Positions 1 through 9,048 of a DNA stretch of 64,000 nt are shown piece by piece. The DNA comes from Comamonas sp. lk (GTDB lineage: Bacteria; Pseudomonadota; Gammaproteobacteria; Burkholderiales; Burkholderiaceae_C). Positions within the stretch are counted from its first letter, which is position 1. Each line of letters starts with the position of its first letter. A program made the position numbers and the translations under genes. The DNA is taken from assembly GCF_900564145.1 (NCBI RefSeq), contig NZ_UOOB01000001.1, positions 1,986,754 through 2,050,753 on the forward strand, written 5' to 3'. The notes beneath the pieces were generated by a model that searched no databases, was not told the origin of the DNA, and saw only the letters and a list, made by a program, of their open reading frames with translations.

Positions 1-2512
1 CTGAGGCCAGGATATCCGTCACCGCCTGCTCGACCAGGGCGGAGGAGTCCACGATCATGGCGTTCTGGCCGCCGGTTTCGGCCACCAGTACCACGGGCTC
101 GCCATTGGGGCGCAGACGGCTGGCGACTTGGTGATGAAGCAGGCGCGCCACATCGGTGGAGCCGGTAAACAGCACCCCGGCCACGCGCGCATCGGCCACC
201 AGGGCCGCGCCCACGGTTTCGCCCGGGCCGGGCAGCAGTTGCAGCACGTCTGGCGCAATGCCTGCTGCGTGCAGCAGTTCAACGGCCTGCCGGGCAATCA
301 GCGGAGTCTGTTCGGCGGGTTTGGCCAGCACCACATTGCCGGCGGCAAGCGCGGCTGCAATCTGGCCGGTGAAAATGGCCAGCGGAAAATTCCAGGGGCT
401 GATGCAGGTGACGGGGCCTATGGGTCGGGCGGTGACGCCCGCGCTTTCCTGGTGCTGGATCTGAGTCGCGTAATAGCGCAAAAAATCGATGGCTTCGCGT
501 ACCTCGGCTACGGCATTGGCGGCGGTCTTGCCGGCTTCGTGCATCAGCTGGGTCATCAGCGCCGGCATTCGGCTCTGAAATAGCTCAGCTGCGCGATTCA
601 GGCAGGCTGCACGCTCTGCGGCCTCGGTCGCGCCCCACGCGGCTTGGGCCTGCGCAGCGGCATTCAGCGCCATGGCTACTTGCTCTGCGCTGCTGTTTGC
701 CACCTGGCCCAGTATCTGGCGCGTGTCTGCGGGGTTGCGCACCAGGCCGGCTTGCGCATCGATAGCGGGTGTCGGCGTGCAGGATAGCGAATCGGCCAAA
801 ACTCCCAACGTGCGCTCGTCGCTCAGATCCAGTCCATTCGAATTGGCGCGCTGGGCGCCCAGCAGATTGGCGGGCAGAGGGATGCGTGGATGCGGCAAAC
901 CCAGACGGTCAGAGCTATTTTTGGCTTCAGCCCTTGTCTGATCAGCGGGTGCTGCTATCAAATCCGCTAGCGGCCATTCGGGGTCGGCAATGCGGTGCAC
1001 AAAAGAGGAGTTGGCGCCGTTTTCCAGCAGACGGCGCACCAGATAGGCCAGCAGCGTCTCATGTGTGCCCACGGGGGCATAGATGCGGCAGGGGCGGCGG
1101 GCGGTGGGGTTTTCGTTTTCCACCACATGGCGGTATAGCGGCTCACCCATGCCGTGCAGGCATTGAAATTCATAGCGGCCAGCGCTGTATTCCTCGGTGC
1201 TGGCCAGTGCTTCTATGCTGGCCACCGTCTGCGCATTGTGGGTGGCGAACTGGGGGTAGACAGCCTCGCGCGCGGCCAGCAGTTGGCGGGCGCAGGAGAT
1301 ATAGGCCACATCGGTATGGTGCTTGCGGGTGTAGACGGGGTAGTCGGTCAGACCGTCGACTTGCGCGCGCTTGATCTCGCTATCCCAGTACGCGCCCTTG
1401 ACCAGCCGCACCATGAGGCGGCGCTGGCTGCGTCCGGCCAGATCGATCAAGTAGTCGATCACATAGGGGCAGCGCTTTTGATAGGCCTGCAACACAAAGC
1501 CCAGACCGTTCCAGCCTGCCAGACTGGGGGCATGGGCCAGTTGCTCCAGCAGGTCCAGCGACAGCTCCAGTCGGTCGGCCTCCTCGGCATCGATGTTGAG
1601 ACCCATGTCATAGCTGCGCGCCAGCTCGCACAGCTGCAGCACGCGGGGCAGCAGCTCGCTCATCACGCGCCGGTATTGGGAGCGGCTGTAGCGCGGGTGC
1701 AGGGCGCTGAGCTTGATGGAAATGCCCGGTCCCGCGTACACGCCCATTCCTTGGCCGGCGCGGCCTATGGCATGAATGGCGTCCACATAGGCTTGGAGAT
1801 AGCGCCGGGCGTCGTCCGCAGTGAGGGCGGCCTCGCCCAGCATGTCGTAGGAGTAGCGAAAGCCCTTGTCTTGCAGCTCGCGGGCGCGCTTCAAGGCTTG
1901 TTCTATGGTTTCGCCCATCACGAATTGCTCGCCCATCAGGCGCATGGCCATGTCCACCCCTTTGCGCAGCAGCGGCTCACCGCCCTTGGCCGTGAGGCGA
2001 TGCAAGGCAGACAGCAGGCCGGCTTCGCTGTGCGTAGCCACCAGCTTGCCGGTGATGACCAAGCCCCAGGCCGCCGCATTGACAAACAGCGACGGGCTTT
2101 TGCCCAGATGGGCCTGCCAGTCGCCGCCGCGCAGCTTGTCGCGTATCAGTGCATCCCGGGTGGCGGCATCGGGAATGCGCAGCAGGGCTTCGGCCAGGCA
2201 CATCAGGGCCACGCCTTCTTGCGACGAGAGTGAGAACTCCTGCAGCAGGCCCTGTACCAGACCTTGCCGGCCTTGGCTGGCCGGTTGGGCCCGCAGCTTC
2301 TCTATCAATTGACTGGCATGGGCCGCCACGGCCTGGGCTTGTGCCGGTGCCAATGTGGCCAGCGGCAGCAGGCGGGTGACGGCATCGGACTCCGCCATGC
2401 GTGTGGCCGCCGTAATGGCTTGGCGCAGCGCGTGGGCCGGGCGCTCGGGGCCAGGCAGCGGGGTGAATTCCAGGCGGGTAGGGGGCGGCAGGTCGGGCAT
2501 GTCCAGTCTCAT
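1..2512 (-). CDS. putA: PutA, bifunctional proline dehydrogenase / P5C dehydrogenase (5' part, runs off the window)
   Basis: This enzyme oxidises proline to glutamate in two steps: an FAD-dependent proline dehydrogenase, then an NAD-dependent 1-pyrroline-5-carboxylate dehydrogenase. About 837 codons are present. The frame is open to the window edge, ending in the aldehyde dehydrogenase motif AETGGQNAMIVDSSA, just before the catalytic Cys. The start MRLDMPDLPPP (a second Met lies 4 codons on) goes almost directly into the PutA alpha-helical and proline dehydrogenase region. The ribbon-helix-helix DNA-binding domain found at the N-terminus of E. coli PutA is absent, so this PutA should not be its own repressor. 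A divergent Lrp-family gene 137 bp away is the likely regulator. The family assignment is firm; the 3' end is simply outside the window. Confidence 0.95.
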   Translation of the reverse strand, partial: MRLDMPDLPPPTRLEFTPLPGPERPAHALRQAITAATRMAESDAVTRLLPLATLAPAQAQAVAAHASQLIEKLRAQPASQGRQGLVQGLLQEFSLSSQEGVALMCLAEALLRIPDAATRDALIRDKLRGGDWQAHLGKSPSLFVNAAAWGLVITGKLVATHSEAGLLSALHRLTAKGGEPLLRKGVDMAMRLMGEQFVMGETIEQALKRARELQDKGFRYSYDMLGEAALTADDARRYLQAYVDAIHAIGRAGQGMGVYAGPGISIKLSALHPRYSRSQYRRVMSELLPRVLQLCELARSYDMGLNIDAEEADRLELSLDLLEQLAHAPSLAGWNGLGFVLQAYQKRCPYVIDYLIDLAGRSQRRLMVRLVKGAYWDSEIKRAQVDGLTDYPVYTRKHHTDVAYISCARQLLAAREAVYPQFATHNAQTVASIEALASTEEYSAGRYEFQCLHGMGEPLYRHVVENENPTARRPCRIYAPVGTHETLLAYLVRRLLENGANSSFVHRIADPEWPLADLIAAPADQTRAEAKNSSDRLGLPHPRIPLPANLLGAQRANSNGLDLSDERTLGVLADSLSCTPTPAIDAQAGLVRNPADTRQILGQVANSSAEQVAMALNAAAQAQAAWGATEAAERAACLNRAAELFQSRMPALMTQLMHEAGKTAANAVAEVREAIDFLRYYATQIQHQESAGVTARPIGPVTCISPWNFPLAIFTGQIAAALAAGNVVLAKPAEQTPLIARQAVELLHAAGIAPDVLQLLPGPGETVGAALVADARVAGVLFTGSTDVARLLHHQVASRLRPNGEPVVLVAETGGQNAMIVDSSALVEQAVTDILAS

Positions 2513-2603
2513 CTGGCAGCAGCGGGCAGGTGCGCTGTATTCACCGCTGGCATGCCTGATGTCTTAGCCGCAGCCAGCTAAGGAAATCATCTCTGGATGT
2601 GAC

Positions 2604-2634
2604 AAGAATGAATCACTATATTTTGATGATTCTT
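2604..2634. promoter_or_regulatory. Candidate operator in the putA/lrp divergent promoter
   Basis: An imperfect inverted repeat, AAGAATGAATCA (2604-2615) and TGATGATTCTT (2624-2634), flanks an AT-rich centre. It sits between the two divergent starts and upstream of the AAAGGA ribosome site of the Lrp-type gene. Lrp-family proteins often bind such AT-rich repeats. That this one binds the neighbouring regulator is inference. Confidence 0.5.
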
Positions 2635-2649
2635 TAAAGGAATTCACTA

Positions 2650-3129
2650 ATGGGTGCCGAATCAGAAGAGAGTATCGACAGGATTGATCGCAAAATCTTG
2701 GCAATACTGCAAGCGGATGGGCGTATTTCCAATCTGCGTCTGGCCGATCAGGTGGCGCTGTCACCTACGGCCGTGCAGGCCCGCGTAGCGCGACTGACGC
2801 GTGAGGGCTATATCCTGGGCTACGAAGCCCGGCTCAACCCCCAGAAGCTGGGCGTGGGCATGACGGTGTTTGTGGAAGTGCTGCTGGACCGCACCACGCC
2901 CCATGTGTTTGATGAGTTCAAGGCCGCGGTGCAGGCCCACCCGGCCATCATGGAGTGCCATATGGTGGCCGGCGGCTTTGACTATCTGCTCAAGACCCGT
3001 ATGGCCGATATGGCGGCCTACCGCGAATTTGCCGGCCGCGTGCTGTGGCAACTTCCCGGCGTGCGTGAAACGCGCACCTATGCAGTGATGGAAGAGGTCA
3101 AGGAAGGTGCACGTCTGCCGCTGAATTAA
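2650..3129 (+). CDS. Lrp/AsnC-family regulator, probable proline-responsive activator of putA
   Basis: This 159-residue protein has the standard two-domain Lrp layout. An N-terminal winged helix (about residues 9-60, IDRKILAILQADGRISNLRL) binds DNA. A C-terminal RAM domain (about 65-145) binds the effector and drives oligomerisation. The start is supported by AAAGGA eight bases upstream. It is divergent from putA, whose product lacks a DNA-binding domain. Divergent Lrp-type regulators (PutR, BkdR types) commonly activate such genes in response to the amino acid. The proline specificity is inferred from context only. Confidence 0.9.
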   Translation: MGAESEESIDRIDRKILAILQADGRISNLRLADQVALSPTAVQARVARLTREGYILGYEARLNPQKLGVGMTVFVEVLLDRTTPHVFDEFKAAVQAHPAIMECHMVAGGFDYLLKTRMADMAAYREFAGRVLWQLPGVRETRTYAVMEEVKEGARLPLN

Positions 3130-3212
3130 ATCAAATTCAATAGCGTATACCTCTGATTGATAAAGGGCTACAGGCTGTTTTTATTCAAATAAAACCCTGA
3201 ATAATCTGTGCA

Positions 3213-3689
3213 TCAGCCCCACAAGGCGGGCTTGTTGACCATCAGAAAATACGTTGCAGCCATGGCCACAAACGCCGGGTAGCCCAGCAATTCCCAGCGG
3301 CGCTGGTAATGGAGGTAAAGTGCGGGCAAGGTGTTGGTGCCGGTCTGCGCGCCATGGGCCAGAGCCGCCATGCGCATTTGCAGCCAGACCACGGGCAGCC
3401 AGCACAGGCCTGCCAGTGCATACAGCCCCAGCGACAAGGCCAGCCATGGCGTGGAAAGCGGCCAGCCCGCTATATGGGCCATGGCAATGCCGGTGGCCGG
3501 TTGAATGAAGATGCAGGGCGTGGTGAACCACCAGTCCGCCCGCACCACCAGGCGGCTGACCACAGCCTGAGCCTCCACCGAGCCGCTGCGGTTGGCAAAG
3601 AACATGTAAAAAGCCGATCCTAGGCCCGTGCCCACCAGCAGCACGCTGGAGAGTATGTGCAAGGTTTTGAGCAGCAGATAGGTGTTCAT
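3213..3689 (-). CDS. DUF2269-family integral membrane protein
   Basis: This 158-residue protein is almost entirely hydrophobic, with about four transmembrane segments. It begins MNTYLLLKTLHILSSVLLVG, typical of DUF2269 proteins, where the His in the first helix is conserved. No biochemical function is established for the family that I know of. Its ATG overlaps the stop of the preceding DoxX-like gene by four bases, so the two are translationally coupled. It is the last gene of a three-gene minus-strand operon with an NAD(P)-binding protein. A redox or quinone-linked membrane role is possible but unproven. Confidence 0.8.
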   Translation of the reverse strand: MNTYLLLKTLHILSSVLLVGTGLGSAFYMFFANRSGSVEAQAVVSRLVVRADWWFTTPCIFIQPATGIAMAHIAGWPLSTPWLALSLGLYALAGLCWLPVVWLQMRMAALAHGAQTGTNTLPALYLHYQRRWELLGYPAFVAMAATYFLMVNKPALWG

Positions 3690-4117
3690 GGCAAGGTTTT
3701 GCTTGGTTTAGGGTGGCTGGTCTGCAGCAGAAACCACAGCATGGCGGCGATAGGCAGGTTCTTGAGCAGAGGGCCCAGCGGGTGCAGCCACAGCGTGGGC
3801 TGCAAGGCCGTGCCCACCACGGTCATGGTGCTCATCAGCGCCAGTGCCGCCAGATAGCTGGCGCGCACCGGCTTGAACAGCAGGGCCATGCCCACGAGCA
3901 AATCTGCCAGCAGGCCGCCCCAGATCAGCCAGGCCTGCCAGCGGGTGTCGTCTATGCCGGCGTCGGCCAACAGTCTTGCGCCGGCGTGCTCCAGGCCGGA
4001 ATAACCCAGATAGTCCAGCGCGCTGACCAGGGCCGTGCCCAGCCAGACCACGACCAGGCTCAGATGCATGGCACGCCAAGCGTGCGCTGTTGCCGCAGGA
4101 GCTATGTTCTCAGGCAT
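3686..4117 (-). CDS. DoxX-like membrane protein
   Basis: This 143-residue protein has four predicted membrane helices and resembles the DoxX-like group, small membrane proteins sometimes tied to oxidoreductases. It is sandwiched between the SDR gene (8-base overlap upstream) and the DUF2269 gene (4-base overlap downstream), so all three are almost certainly co-translated. Similar DoxX-like domains are found fused to NAD(P)-binding epimerase-like proteins in other bacteria. That supports a complex of the soluble nucleotide-binding subunit with two membrane partners. The substrate is unknown. Confidence 0.75.
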   Translation of the reverse strand: MPENIAPAATAHAWRAMHLSLVVVWLGTALVSALDYLGYSGLEHAGARLLADAGIDDTRWQAWLIWGGLLADLLVGMALLFKPVRASYLAALALMSTMTVVGTALQPTLWLHPLGPLLKNLPIAAMLWFLLQTSHPKPSKTLP

Positions 4118-4982
4118 GTTTGGGCAGGGTGGATAGCAGTTGGCCCGGGGCTGTGGCGGCTCTGCCCAGCAAGTTGGCCAGGTTTTGCGGGTTGGTGACG
4201 TTGTTGTTCTCCAGCAAGGCCATGGTTTCGCTGCACCAGGGCAGCCAGGGGATGTGGTCGCCCAGTTTGGCGCTGCTGCTGCTCAGCCAGCCGGGCAGGG
4301 TGCGCACGCTGGCCGGGCCGTATTTCATCTGCGCGCGCAGGCTGGCAATAAAGCGCTCTATGGAAATGGGTTCGGGCCCGCCGATCTCGATCACCCCGCC
4401 GGGCGTGGCTGCCGTGGCCATGCGCGCAACCACCTCGGCCAGCTCGCGCACGGCCACCGGCTGTATGAAACTGTCCTGCATGAGCTGGGGCAGCAGCAAG
4501 GCGGGCAGTTTGGCCAGGTTCAGAAACAGCTTGCTGCTGGCACCGCCAGCGCCAAAGATGACGCTGGGGCGCACCACGACGGGGTTGAGCCTGCCAGCGG
4601 CGCCCAGCGCCAGCAGATGCTCGTCAGCCGCGCGCTTGGTGCTGGCATAGCGTGTCTCGCTTTGCTCCACGCCCAGGGCCGAGATCTGCACCACGCGCTG
4701 GATGCCCAGCTGGGCGCAGGCATCGAACAAGGCCATGGGCGCTGCCGTGTGCAGGGTCTGCAAATCCTGGCCGGGCTGATCGCGCAAGGCGCCCACGGCG
4801 TTGATGACGACATCAATGCCCTGCAGATGAGGCCGCCATTGCTCGGGCGAGGTGGCCTGGGCAAAGTCCAGCGGCGGTGAGGAGTGGCGGCTGAGCACCA
4901 CCGGGGCATGCTCCAGTTGCGCAACCGCGTTCACGATATGGCGGCCCAGAAAGCCGGTGCCGCCGCAGATCAGAATTCGCAT
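4110..4982 (-). CDS. Atypical SDR / NDUFA9-like NAD(P)-binding protein
   Basis: This 290-residue Rossmann-fold protein has the dinucleotide motif GGTGFLGRHIV at its N-terminus and a YASTK segment matching the YxxxK signature of short-chain dehydrogenase-like proteins. It resembles the complex I NDUFA9-like / NmrA-like atypical SDRs. The start at 4982 is chosen because a strong AAGGAG (4988-4993, complement) lies five bases upstream; a start at 5012 is less likely. It heads the operon with the DoxX-like and DUF2269 membrane proteins and probably works with them at the membrane. The substrate cannot be read from sequence. Confidence 0.85.
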   Translation of the reverse strand: MRILICGGTGFLGRHIVNAVAQLEHAPVVLSRHSSPPLDFAQATSPEQWRPHLQGIDVVINAVGALRDQPGQDLQTLHTAAPMALFDACAQLGIQRVVQISALGVEQSETRYASTKRAADEHLLALGAAGRLNPVVVRPSVIFGAGGASSKLFLNLAKLPALLLPQLMQDSFIQPVAVRELAEVVARMATAATPGGVIEIGGPEPISIERFIASLRAQMKYGPASVRTLPGWLSSSSAKLGDHIPWLPWCSETMALLENNNVTNPQNLANLLGRAATAPGQLLSTLPKHA

Positions 4983-5057
4983 CTTGACTCCTTCGCTGGT
5001 GGTGGCGTTCATTTCAGCCGCAGCTGAAACACAGCGCCTGTCATGCCTTGTCGTCTG

Positions 5058-5591
5058 TCATATCTTCTCGTTACCGCGCACAAAGCGCTGGACGCTGGCA
5101 CCCAGGCGCAAGATCTTGTCCAGCGTGGCGGGCGACAGGCGCAGCATCTCGTCGGTCCACAGGCCCATGGAATCCATGAGGCGCAGCGTCTCATGCACCC
5201 GGTCCTGGGTGTCCGGGGTTTCCTGGTCGAACTCGGGCTGGGCAATCAACTCGCGCAGCAGGGCCGAGGTGGGATCGAATTCGCGCTGTTTGCGCTCGCG
5301 CACAATGGTGCGCAACAGCTCCCAGACATCGGCCGAGGTCTCGAAGTAATCGCGTCGGTCGCCGCTTTTGCGGCTGACGCGGATCAGGTTCCAGTTCTGC
5401 AGCTCCTTGAGGCTGGTGCTCACATTGGAGCGGGCCGCGCCCAGAGTGTCGCCAATTTCCTCTGCATTGAGGGCGCGGCCGTGAAAGAACAGCAGGGCGT
5501 GAATTTGCGCCACGGTGCGGTTCACCCCCCAGGCGTTGCCCATCTCACCCCAGTGGTGCACAAAGCGTTCGGCGATTGGACTCATTTGCAT
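5058..5591 (-). CDS. GbsR/MarR-family transcriptional regulator
   Basis: This 177-residue winged-helix regulator of the GbsR branch of MarR proteins has the HTH at about residues 35-95, with AEEIGDTLGAARSNVSTSLK as the recognition region. The ATG at 5591 is preferred. A longer reading starts with TTG inside a near-perfect palindrome and is unlikely. GbsR proteins repress osmoprotectant genes in Bacillus, but the family is broad. The gene's own promoter region carries two similar palindromes, so autoregulation and control of the divergent small secreted protein are likely. It may also control the SDR operon immediately downstream. Confidence 0.85.
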   Translation of the reverse strand: MQMSPIAERFVHHWGEMGNAWGVNRTVAQIHALLFFHGRALNAEEIGDTLGAARSNVSTSLKELQNWNLIRVSRKSGDRRDYFETSADVWELLRTIVRERKQREFDPTSALLRELIAQPEFDQETPDTQDRVHETLRLMDSMGLWTDEMLRLSPATLDKILRLGASVQRFVRGNEKI

Positions 5592-5614
5592 AGATGGCAG
5601 TCTGGGTCTGTCTG

Positions 5615-5638
5615 AAATTTCTGTCAATACAGAAATTT
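5615..5638. promoter_or_regulatory. Operator 1: perfect 10-bp inverted repeat before the GbsR-like gene
   Basis: AAATTTCTGT (5615-5624) and ACAGAAATTT (5629-5638) form a perfect inverted repeat with a 4-bp centre, 24 bp upstream of the gbsR-like ATG. A second copy of the motif lies 101 bp away. Symmetry and position indicate a dimeric regulator site, most simply that of the adjacent GbsR/MarR protein. Confidence 0.75.
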
Positions 5639-5715
5639 ATAATTTTGAATGTGATGATTGCAGCCATTCAGCATCTGTGTATTGAGGAAACAGTATTGGT
5701 CTTTAAGTAAATAGA

Positions 5716-5737
5716 AATTTCCGTGAATACAGAAATT
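5716..5737. promoter_or_regulatory. Operator 2: second copy of the AATTTCNGT palindrome
   Basis: AATTTCCGT (5716-5724) and ACAGAAATT (5729-5737) repeat operator 1 with one mismatch in the arms. The two centres are 101 bp apart and both lie between the GbsR-like gene and the divergent gene at 5826. Confidence 0.7.
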
Positions 5738-5825
5738 GTTGGTTGCTTCCAGCTCAAACCGGGCTGAACCATAATGGCGGCATGCAGCTGAGCTGTGTTG
5801 AACCACGACCCGGAGACTTTCATCC

Positions 5826-6152
5826 ATGATCGCCATCCAAGCCAGAACCGCCTTGCGTTGCGCTGTACTGCTGTCGGCCTGCGCCCTGGCCCAGGCCGCT
5901 TCGGCTGCCTGTTACATGGTTTACTCGCCCAGCAATGAGCTGATCTACCGCTCCAACCGCGTGCCGGTCGATCTGTCTTTGCCTCTGCACCAGACCGTGC
6001 CCCAGCTTGCGCCGGGTGCCCGTATGGTGTTCTCGCTAGACGAGTTCAATTGCGCCACCGAAGTTAATCTGATTGCCGAGCGCGCACAACTGAGCCAGGC
6101 CAAGGCCGAGCGTGGTCGCCGCCAGCGCGAGGACGCCCGTTTCGGCTCTTAA
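5826..6152 (+). CDS. Small secreted protein of unknown function
   Basis: This 108-residue protein has a clear signal peptide (hydrophobic stretch, then AQAASAACYMVYSPSNELIYR with probable cleavage after ASA) and a short mature part with two Cys residues, at the start of the mature part and in FNCATE. That would allow one disulphide in the periplasm. The C-terminus is charged and probably helical (AQLSQAKAERGRRQRED). I do not recognise the family. It is divergent from the GbsR/MarR regulator, with two shared operators upstream, so its expression is probably controlled by that regulator. Confidence 0.7.
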   Translation: MIAIQARTALRCAVLLSACALAQAASAACYMVYSPSNELIYRSNRVPVDLSLPLHQTVPQLAPGARMVFSLDEFNCATEVNLIAERAQLSQAKAERGRRQREDARFGS

Positions 6153-6331
6153 AACCATAGCGGCTGGCGTTGGTCTTTCAATGGTTTTACGCATATTCAA
6201 AGCTGAAGTCCATATATTGCATGCGCAGTACGCTATGAAATTCGATAACTTCGGCGTTTGACGGGCCTCAGCCATGGGTTTTTGTCGGGGTCGGCTCTCG
6301 GGTATGGGGCAGCCTGAGACAATCGGGCACC

Positions 6332-7819
6332 ATGAGTGAATCCAGCCGCAACAAAATTCCCGATAACCTGCCCGAAACCCCTGCCGATGCGCCCGTGCTG
6401 CCCGAGGGCTGGCTGGAAGTGCTGTCCATGGACATGGATGCTCAGGGTGTAGCCCGCAAGCCCGATGGCAAAGTCATCTTCATCGACGGTGCCTTGCCGG
6501 GCGAAATCGTCAGCGCCAGCACCTACCGCAAGAAGAACAACTGGGAAGCGGCCACGCTGACCGAGATCCACCGCGAGTCCTCCCAGCGCGTCACACCTGG
6601 CTGCCCCAACTTCGGCCTGCATGCCGGCGCCTGTGGCGGCTGCAAGATGCAGCATTTGCATGTCTCGGCTCAGGTCGCCATCAAGCAGCGCGTGCTGGAA
6701 GATAACCTCTGGCATCTGGCCAAGGTCAAGCCCGAAAACCTGCTACGCCCCATCGAAGGCCCGGCATGGGGTTACCGTGACCGTTCGCGCCTGTCGGTGC
6801 GCTATGTCATCAAGAAGAACAAGGTGCTGGTCGGTTTTCACGAACGCAAGAGCCGCTACGTGGCCGACATGGAAACGTGCAAAATCTTGCCGCCCCATGT
6901 GGATGCCATGCTCATGCCTTTGCGTGCGCTGGTCGGCAGCATGGATGCGCGGGAAACCCTGCCGCAGATCGAAGTGGCCTGCGGCGAGCACGTCACAGCC
7001 ATGCTGTTGCGCCATCTAGAGCCGCTGAGCCAGGCCGATCAAGACCGCTTGCGCACCTTTGGCAGCACCCACAACGTGCAGTGGTGGTTGCAACCCAAGG
7101 GCCCGGATACCGTGCACCGCATGGATGAGGGCGGCACGCAACTGTCTTACAGCCTGCCGGAATTTGGCATCACCATGCCTTTCAAACCCACCGACTTCAC
7201 CCAGGTCAATCCGCAGATCAACCGCGTGCTGGTGGGGCGCTCGCTGCGCCTGCTGGATGCCAAGAAAGACGAGCGCGTCATCGACTGGTTCTGCGGTCTG
7301 GGCAATTTCACCTTGCCGATTGCCACCATGGCCCGCGAGGTGCTGGGCATTGAAGGCTCGGATACGCTAGTACAGCGCTCGCACGAGAACTATGCGGGCA
7401 ACAATGCCGTGCGCTCGGAAAGTGAAAAGCTGGCGCCCACCACGTTTGTGGCCCGTAATCTGTTCAATATGACGCCGGCCATGCTGATTGCTGACGGCAA
7501 TGCCGACAAATGGCTGGTCGATCCTCCGCGTGAAGGTGCATTTGCCTTGTCTCAGGCGCTGGCCGACATTCACCAGATCCGCATTGGTGCCGAGACACCT
7601 GAAGATGCCGAGCCTCTGCCCGCCTTGCCCGAAGGCCATGAGAGCTGGAACTTCCCCAAGCGCATCGTGTATGTGAGCTGCAACCCCGCCACCCTGGCGC
7701 GCGATGCCGGCTTGCTGGTGCACAAGGCGGGTTACCGCTGCGTGTCCGCCGGCGTGGTCAATATGTTCCCCCACACCGCCCACGTGGAGAGCATGGCCGT
7801 GTTTGAGCGCGCCGAATAA
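6332..7819 (+). CDS. rlmD: RlmD, 23S rRNA (uracil-1939-C5)-methyltransferase
   Basis: This 495-residue SAM-dependent methyltransferase modifies U1939 of 23S rRNA. Three of the four iron-sulphur ligands are visible at C91, C101 and C104 in the CPNF...ACGGCKMQ segment, with the fourth near ETCKIL. The SAM-binding motif is [14 protein letters not shown]. The catalytic Cys lies in [11 protein letters not shown] near the C-terminus, and VDPPREG precedes it. An N-terminal TRAM-like segment is present ([20 protein letters not shown]). A strong hairpin terminator follows 20 bases after the stop, so it is probably monocistronic. Confidence 0.95.
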   Translation: MSESSRNKIPDNLPETPADAPVLPEGWLEVLSMDMDAQGVARKPDGKVIFIDGALPGEIVSASTYRKKNNWEAATLTEIHRESSQRVTPGCPNFGLHAGACGGCKMQHLHVSAQVAIKQRVLEDNLWHLAKVKPENLLRPIEGPAWGYRDRSRLSVRYVIKKNKVLVGFHERKSRYVADMETCKILPPHVDAMLMPLRALVGSMDARETLPQIEVACGEHVTAMLLRHLEPLSQADQDRLRTFGSTHNVQWWLQPKGPDTVHRMDEGGTQLSYSLPEFGITMPFKPTDFTQVNPQINRVLVGRSLRLLDAKKDERVIDWFCGLGNFTLPIATMAREVLGIEGSDTLVQRSHENYAGNNAVRSESEKLAPTTFVARNLFNMTPAMLIADGNADKWLVDPPREGAFALSQALADIHQIRIGAETPEDAEPLPALPEGHESWNFPKRIVYVSCNPATLARDAGLLVHKAGYRCVSAGVVNMFPHTAHVESMAVFERAE

Positions 7820-7839
7820 GCGCTAGCTGCCATCAACGC

Positions 7840-7875
7840 AAAAAGCCGTGGACGCGAAAGCCCCACGGCTTTTGT
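7840..7875. terminator. Bidirectional terminator after rlmD
   Basis: AAAAGCCGTGG (7841-7851) pairs with CCACGGCTTTT (7863-7873), leaving an 11-base loop. A-rich and T-rich flanks on the two sides suit both rlmD and the convergent lipoprotein gene. Confidence 0.85.
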
Positions 7876-7902
7876 TTTGGACAGGGTCGCTGGGCGCCGC
7901 AA

Positions 7903-8262
7903 TCAGCTGCGGTTGCGGCTGCCCGTGCCTTCCGCTTCTTCGCCGCGCTTTTCCGGCACGGCCTGGCCCAGCACGGAAGGCACGCCTTCCATCTTGTTGC
8001 TGCGCATGTATTCGTCCATATCCTTCCAGCCGGCAAACACCAGGGCCTTGCTGGCCTTGGGGTTCAGGGCGTAGCAGTCCTCCAGCCCGCGCATGGCATG
8101 GCGGCAGCCGCCGCCCACGGCCTTGGCCTCCGCCTCGCGCGCAACCTGGCGAGGGTCCGGCCCCAGGCCTGGAATGTCTTCGATCTTGCAGCCTGTCAGC
8201 ATCAACGATGCGGCCACAGGTAGCAGCAGGGCAAGGGCTCGGAGCAGGTGGTTTGGCTTCAT
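7903..8262 (-). CDS. Small lipoprotein of unknown function
   Basis: This 119-residue protein begins with a lipoprotein signal peptide ending in a lipobox, MLTGC, so Cys at about position 25 would be lipidated. The mature part carries two further Cys (GGCRHAM and EDCYALN) spaced nine residues apart. The segment CYALNPKASKALVFAGWKDMDEYMR and a polar tail follow. I do not recognise a named family, though similar short lipoproteins occur in comamonads. It is convergent with rlmD, sharing its terminator, and downstream of the YccA gene but separated from it by a terminator. Confidence 0.75.
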   Translation of the reverse strand: MKPNHLLRALALLLPVAASLMLTGCKIEDIPGLGPDPRQVAREAEAKAVGGGCRHAMRGLEDCYALNPKASKALVFAGWKDMDEYMRSNKMEGVPSVLGQAVPEKRGEEAEGTGSRNRS

Positions 8263-8311
8263 CTTGTAGAGACTATCGGCAATTGCGGCGTTCTATTAAG
8301 GCTTGAAAACA

Positions 8312-8337
8312 AAAAAGGCTTCCGAGGAAGCCTTTTT
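8312..8337 (-). terminator. Terminator of the YccA-family gene
   Basis: AAAAAGGCTTCC and GGAAGCCTTTTT form a 12-bp perfect stem with a two-base centre, 18 bases after the stop of the minus-strand gene. Confidence 0.85.
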
Positions 8338-8355
8338 GCATGGAGCGATTGCGGT

Positions 8356-9048
8356 TTAGTCGCGTTCGCCGCCCATCAGGCCCAGCAGGGCCAGCAGGCT
8401 CTGGAACACGTTGAAGATGTCCAGGTACAGCGACAGGGTGGCGCTGATGTAGTTGGTCTCGCCGCCGTCGATGATCTGCTTGAGGTCATACAGCATATAG
8501 GCCGAGAAGATGCCGATGGCCAGCATGGAAATCGCCATCATGCCTGCGGTGGAGCCCACAAACACGTTGATGATGGCGCCCACCATCAGCACCAGAGCGC
8601 CTACGAACAGGAACTTGCCCATGCCCGAGAGGTCGCGCTTGATGACGGTGGCCAGCATGGCCATCACGAAGAACACGCCTGCGGTGCCGGCAAACGCCGT
8701 CATGATCAGCTGCGTTCCGTTGGAAAAGCCCAGGATCATGCCGATCATGCGCGACAGCATCAGGCCCATGAAGAAGGTAAAGGCCAGCAGCACGGGCACG
8801 CCCGCAGCGCTGTTCTTGGTCTTTTCAATGGCGAACATGAAGCCGAAAGCACCGGCCATGAACACGATCAGGCCGACGCCGCCCGTCAGCGAGCGAGTCA
8901 GTCCCGTGGCCACGCCCAGCCAAGCGCCCAGCACGGTGGGTATGAGGCTGAGTGCCAGCAGCCAGTATGTATTGCGCAATACACGATTGCGCTCCTGCTG
9001 CGAGACACCGTAGCCCGCAGTGCCCAGTGTGGTGACTTGTTCATTCAT
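8356..9048 (-). CDS. Bax inhibitor-1 / YccA family inner-membrane protein
   Basis: This 230-residue protein has seven predicted membrane helices and the family's C-terminal signature region (YDLKQIIDGGETNYISATLSLYLD). The conserved acidic pair in the last helices matches BI-1 family calcium-leak and proton-sensing residues. In E. coli, YccA binds the FtsH protease and limits its action on SecY; that role is known for the family, not shown here. The gene stands alone, with its own terminator downstream and a divergent gene upstream. Confidence 0.92.
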   Translation of the reverse strand: MNEQVTTLGTAGYGVSQQERNRVLRNTYWLLALSLIPTVLGAWLGVATGLTRSLTGGVGLIVFMAGAFGFMFAIEKTKNSAAGVPVLLAFTFFMGLMLSRMIGMILGFSNGTQLIMTAFAGTAGVFFVMAMLATVIKRDLSGMGKFLFVGALVLMVGAIINVFVGSTAGMMAISMLAIGIFSAYMLYDLKQIIDGGETNYISATLSLYLDIFNVFQSLLALLGLMGGERD

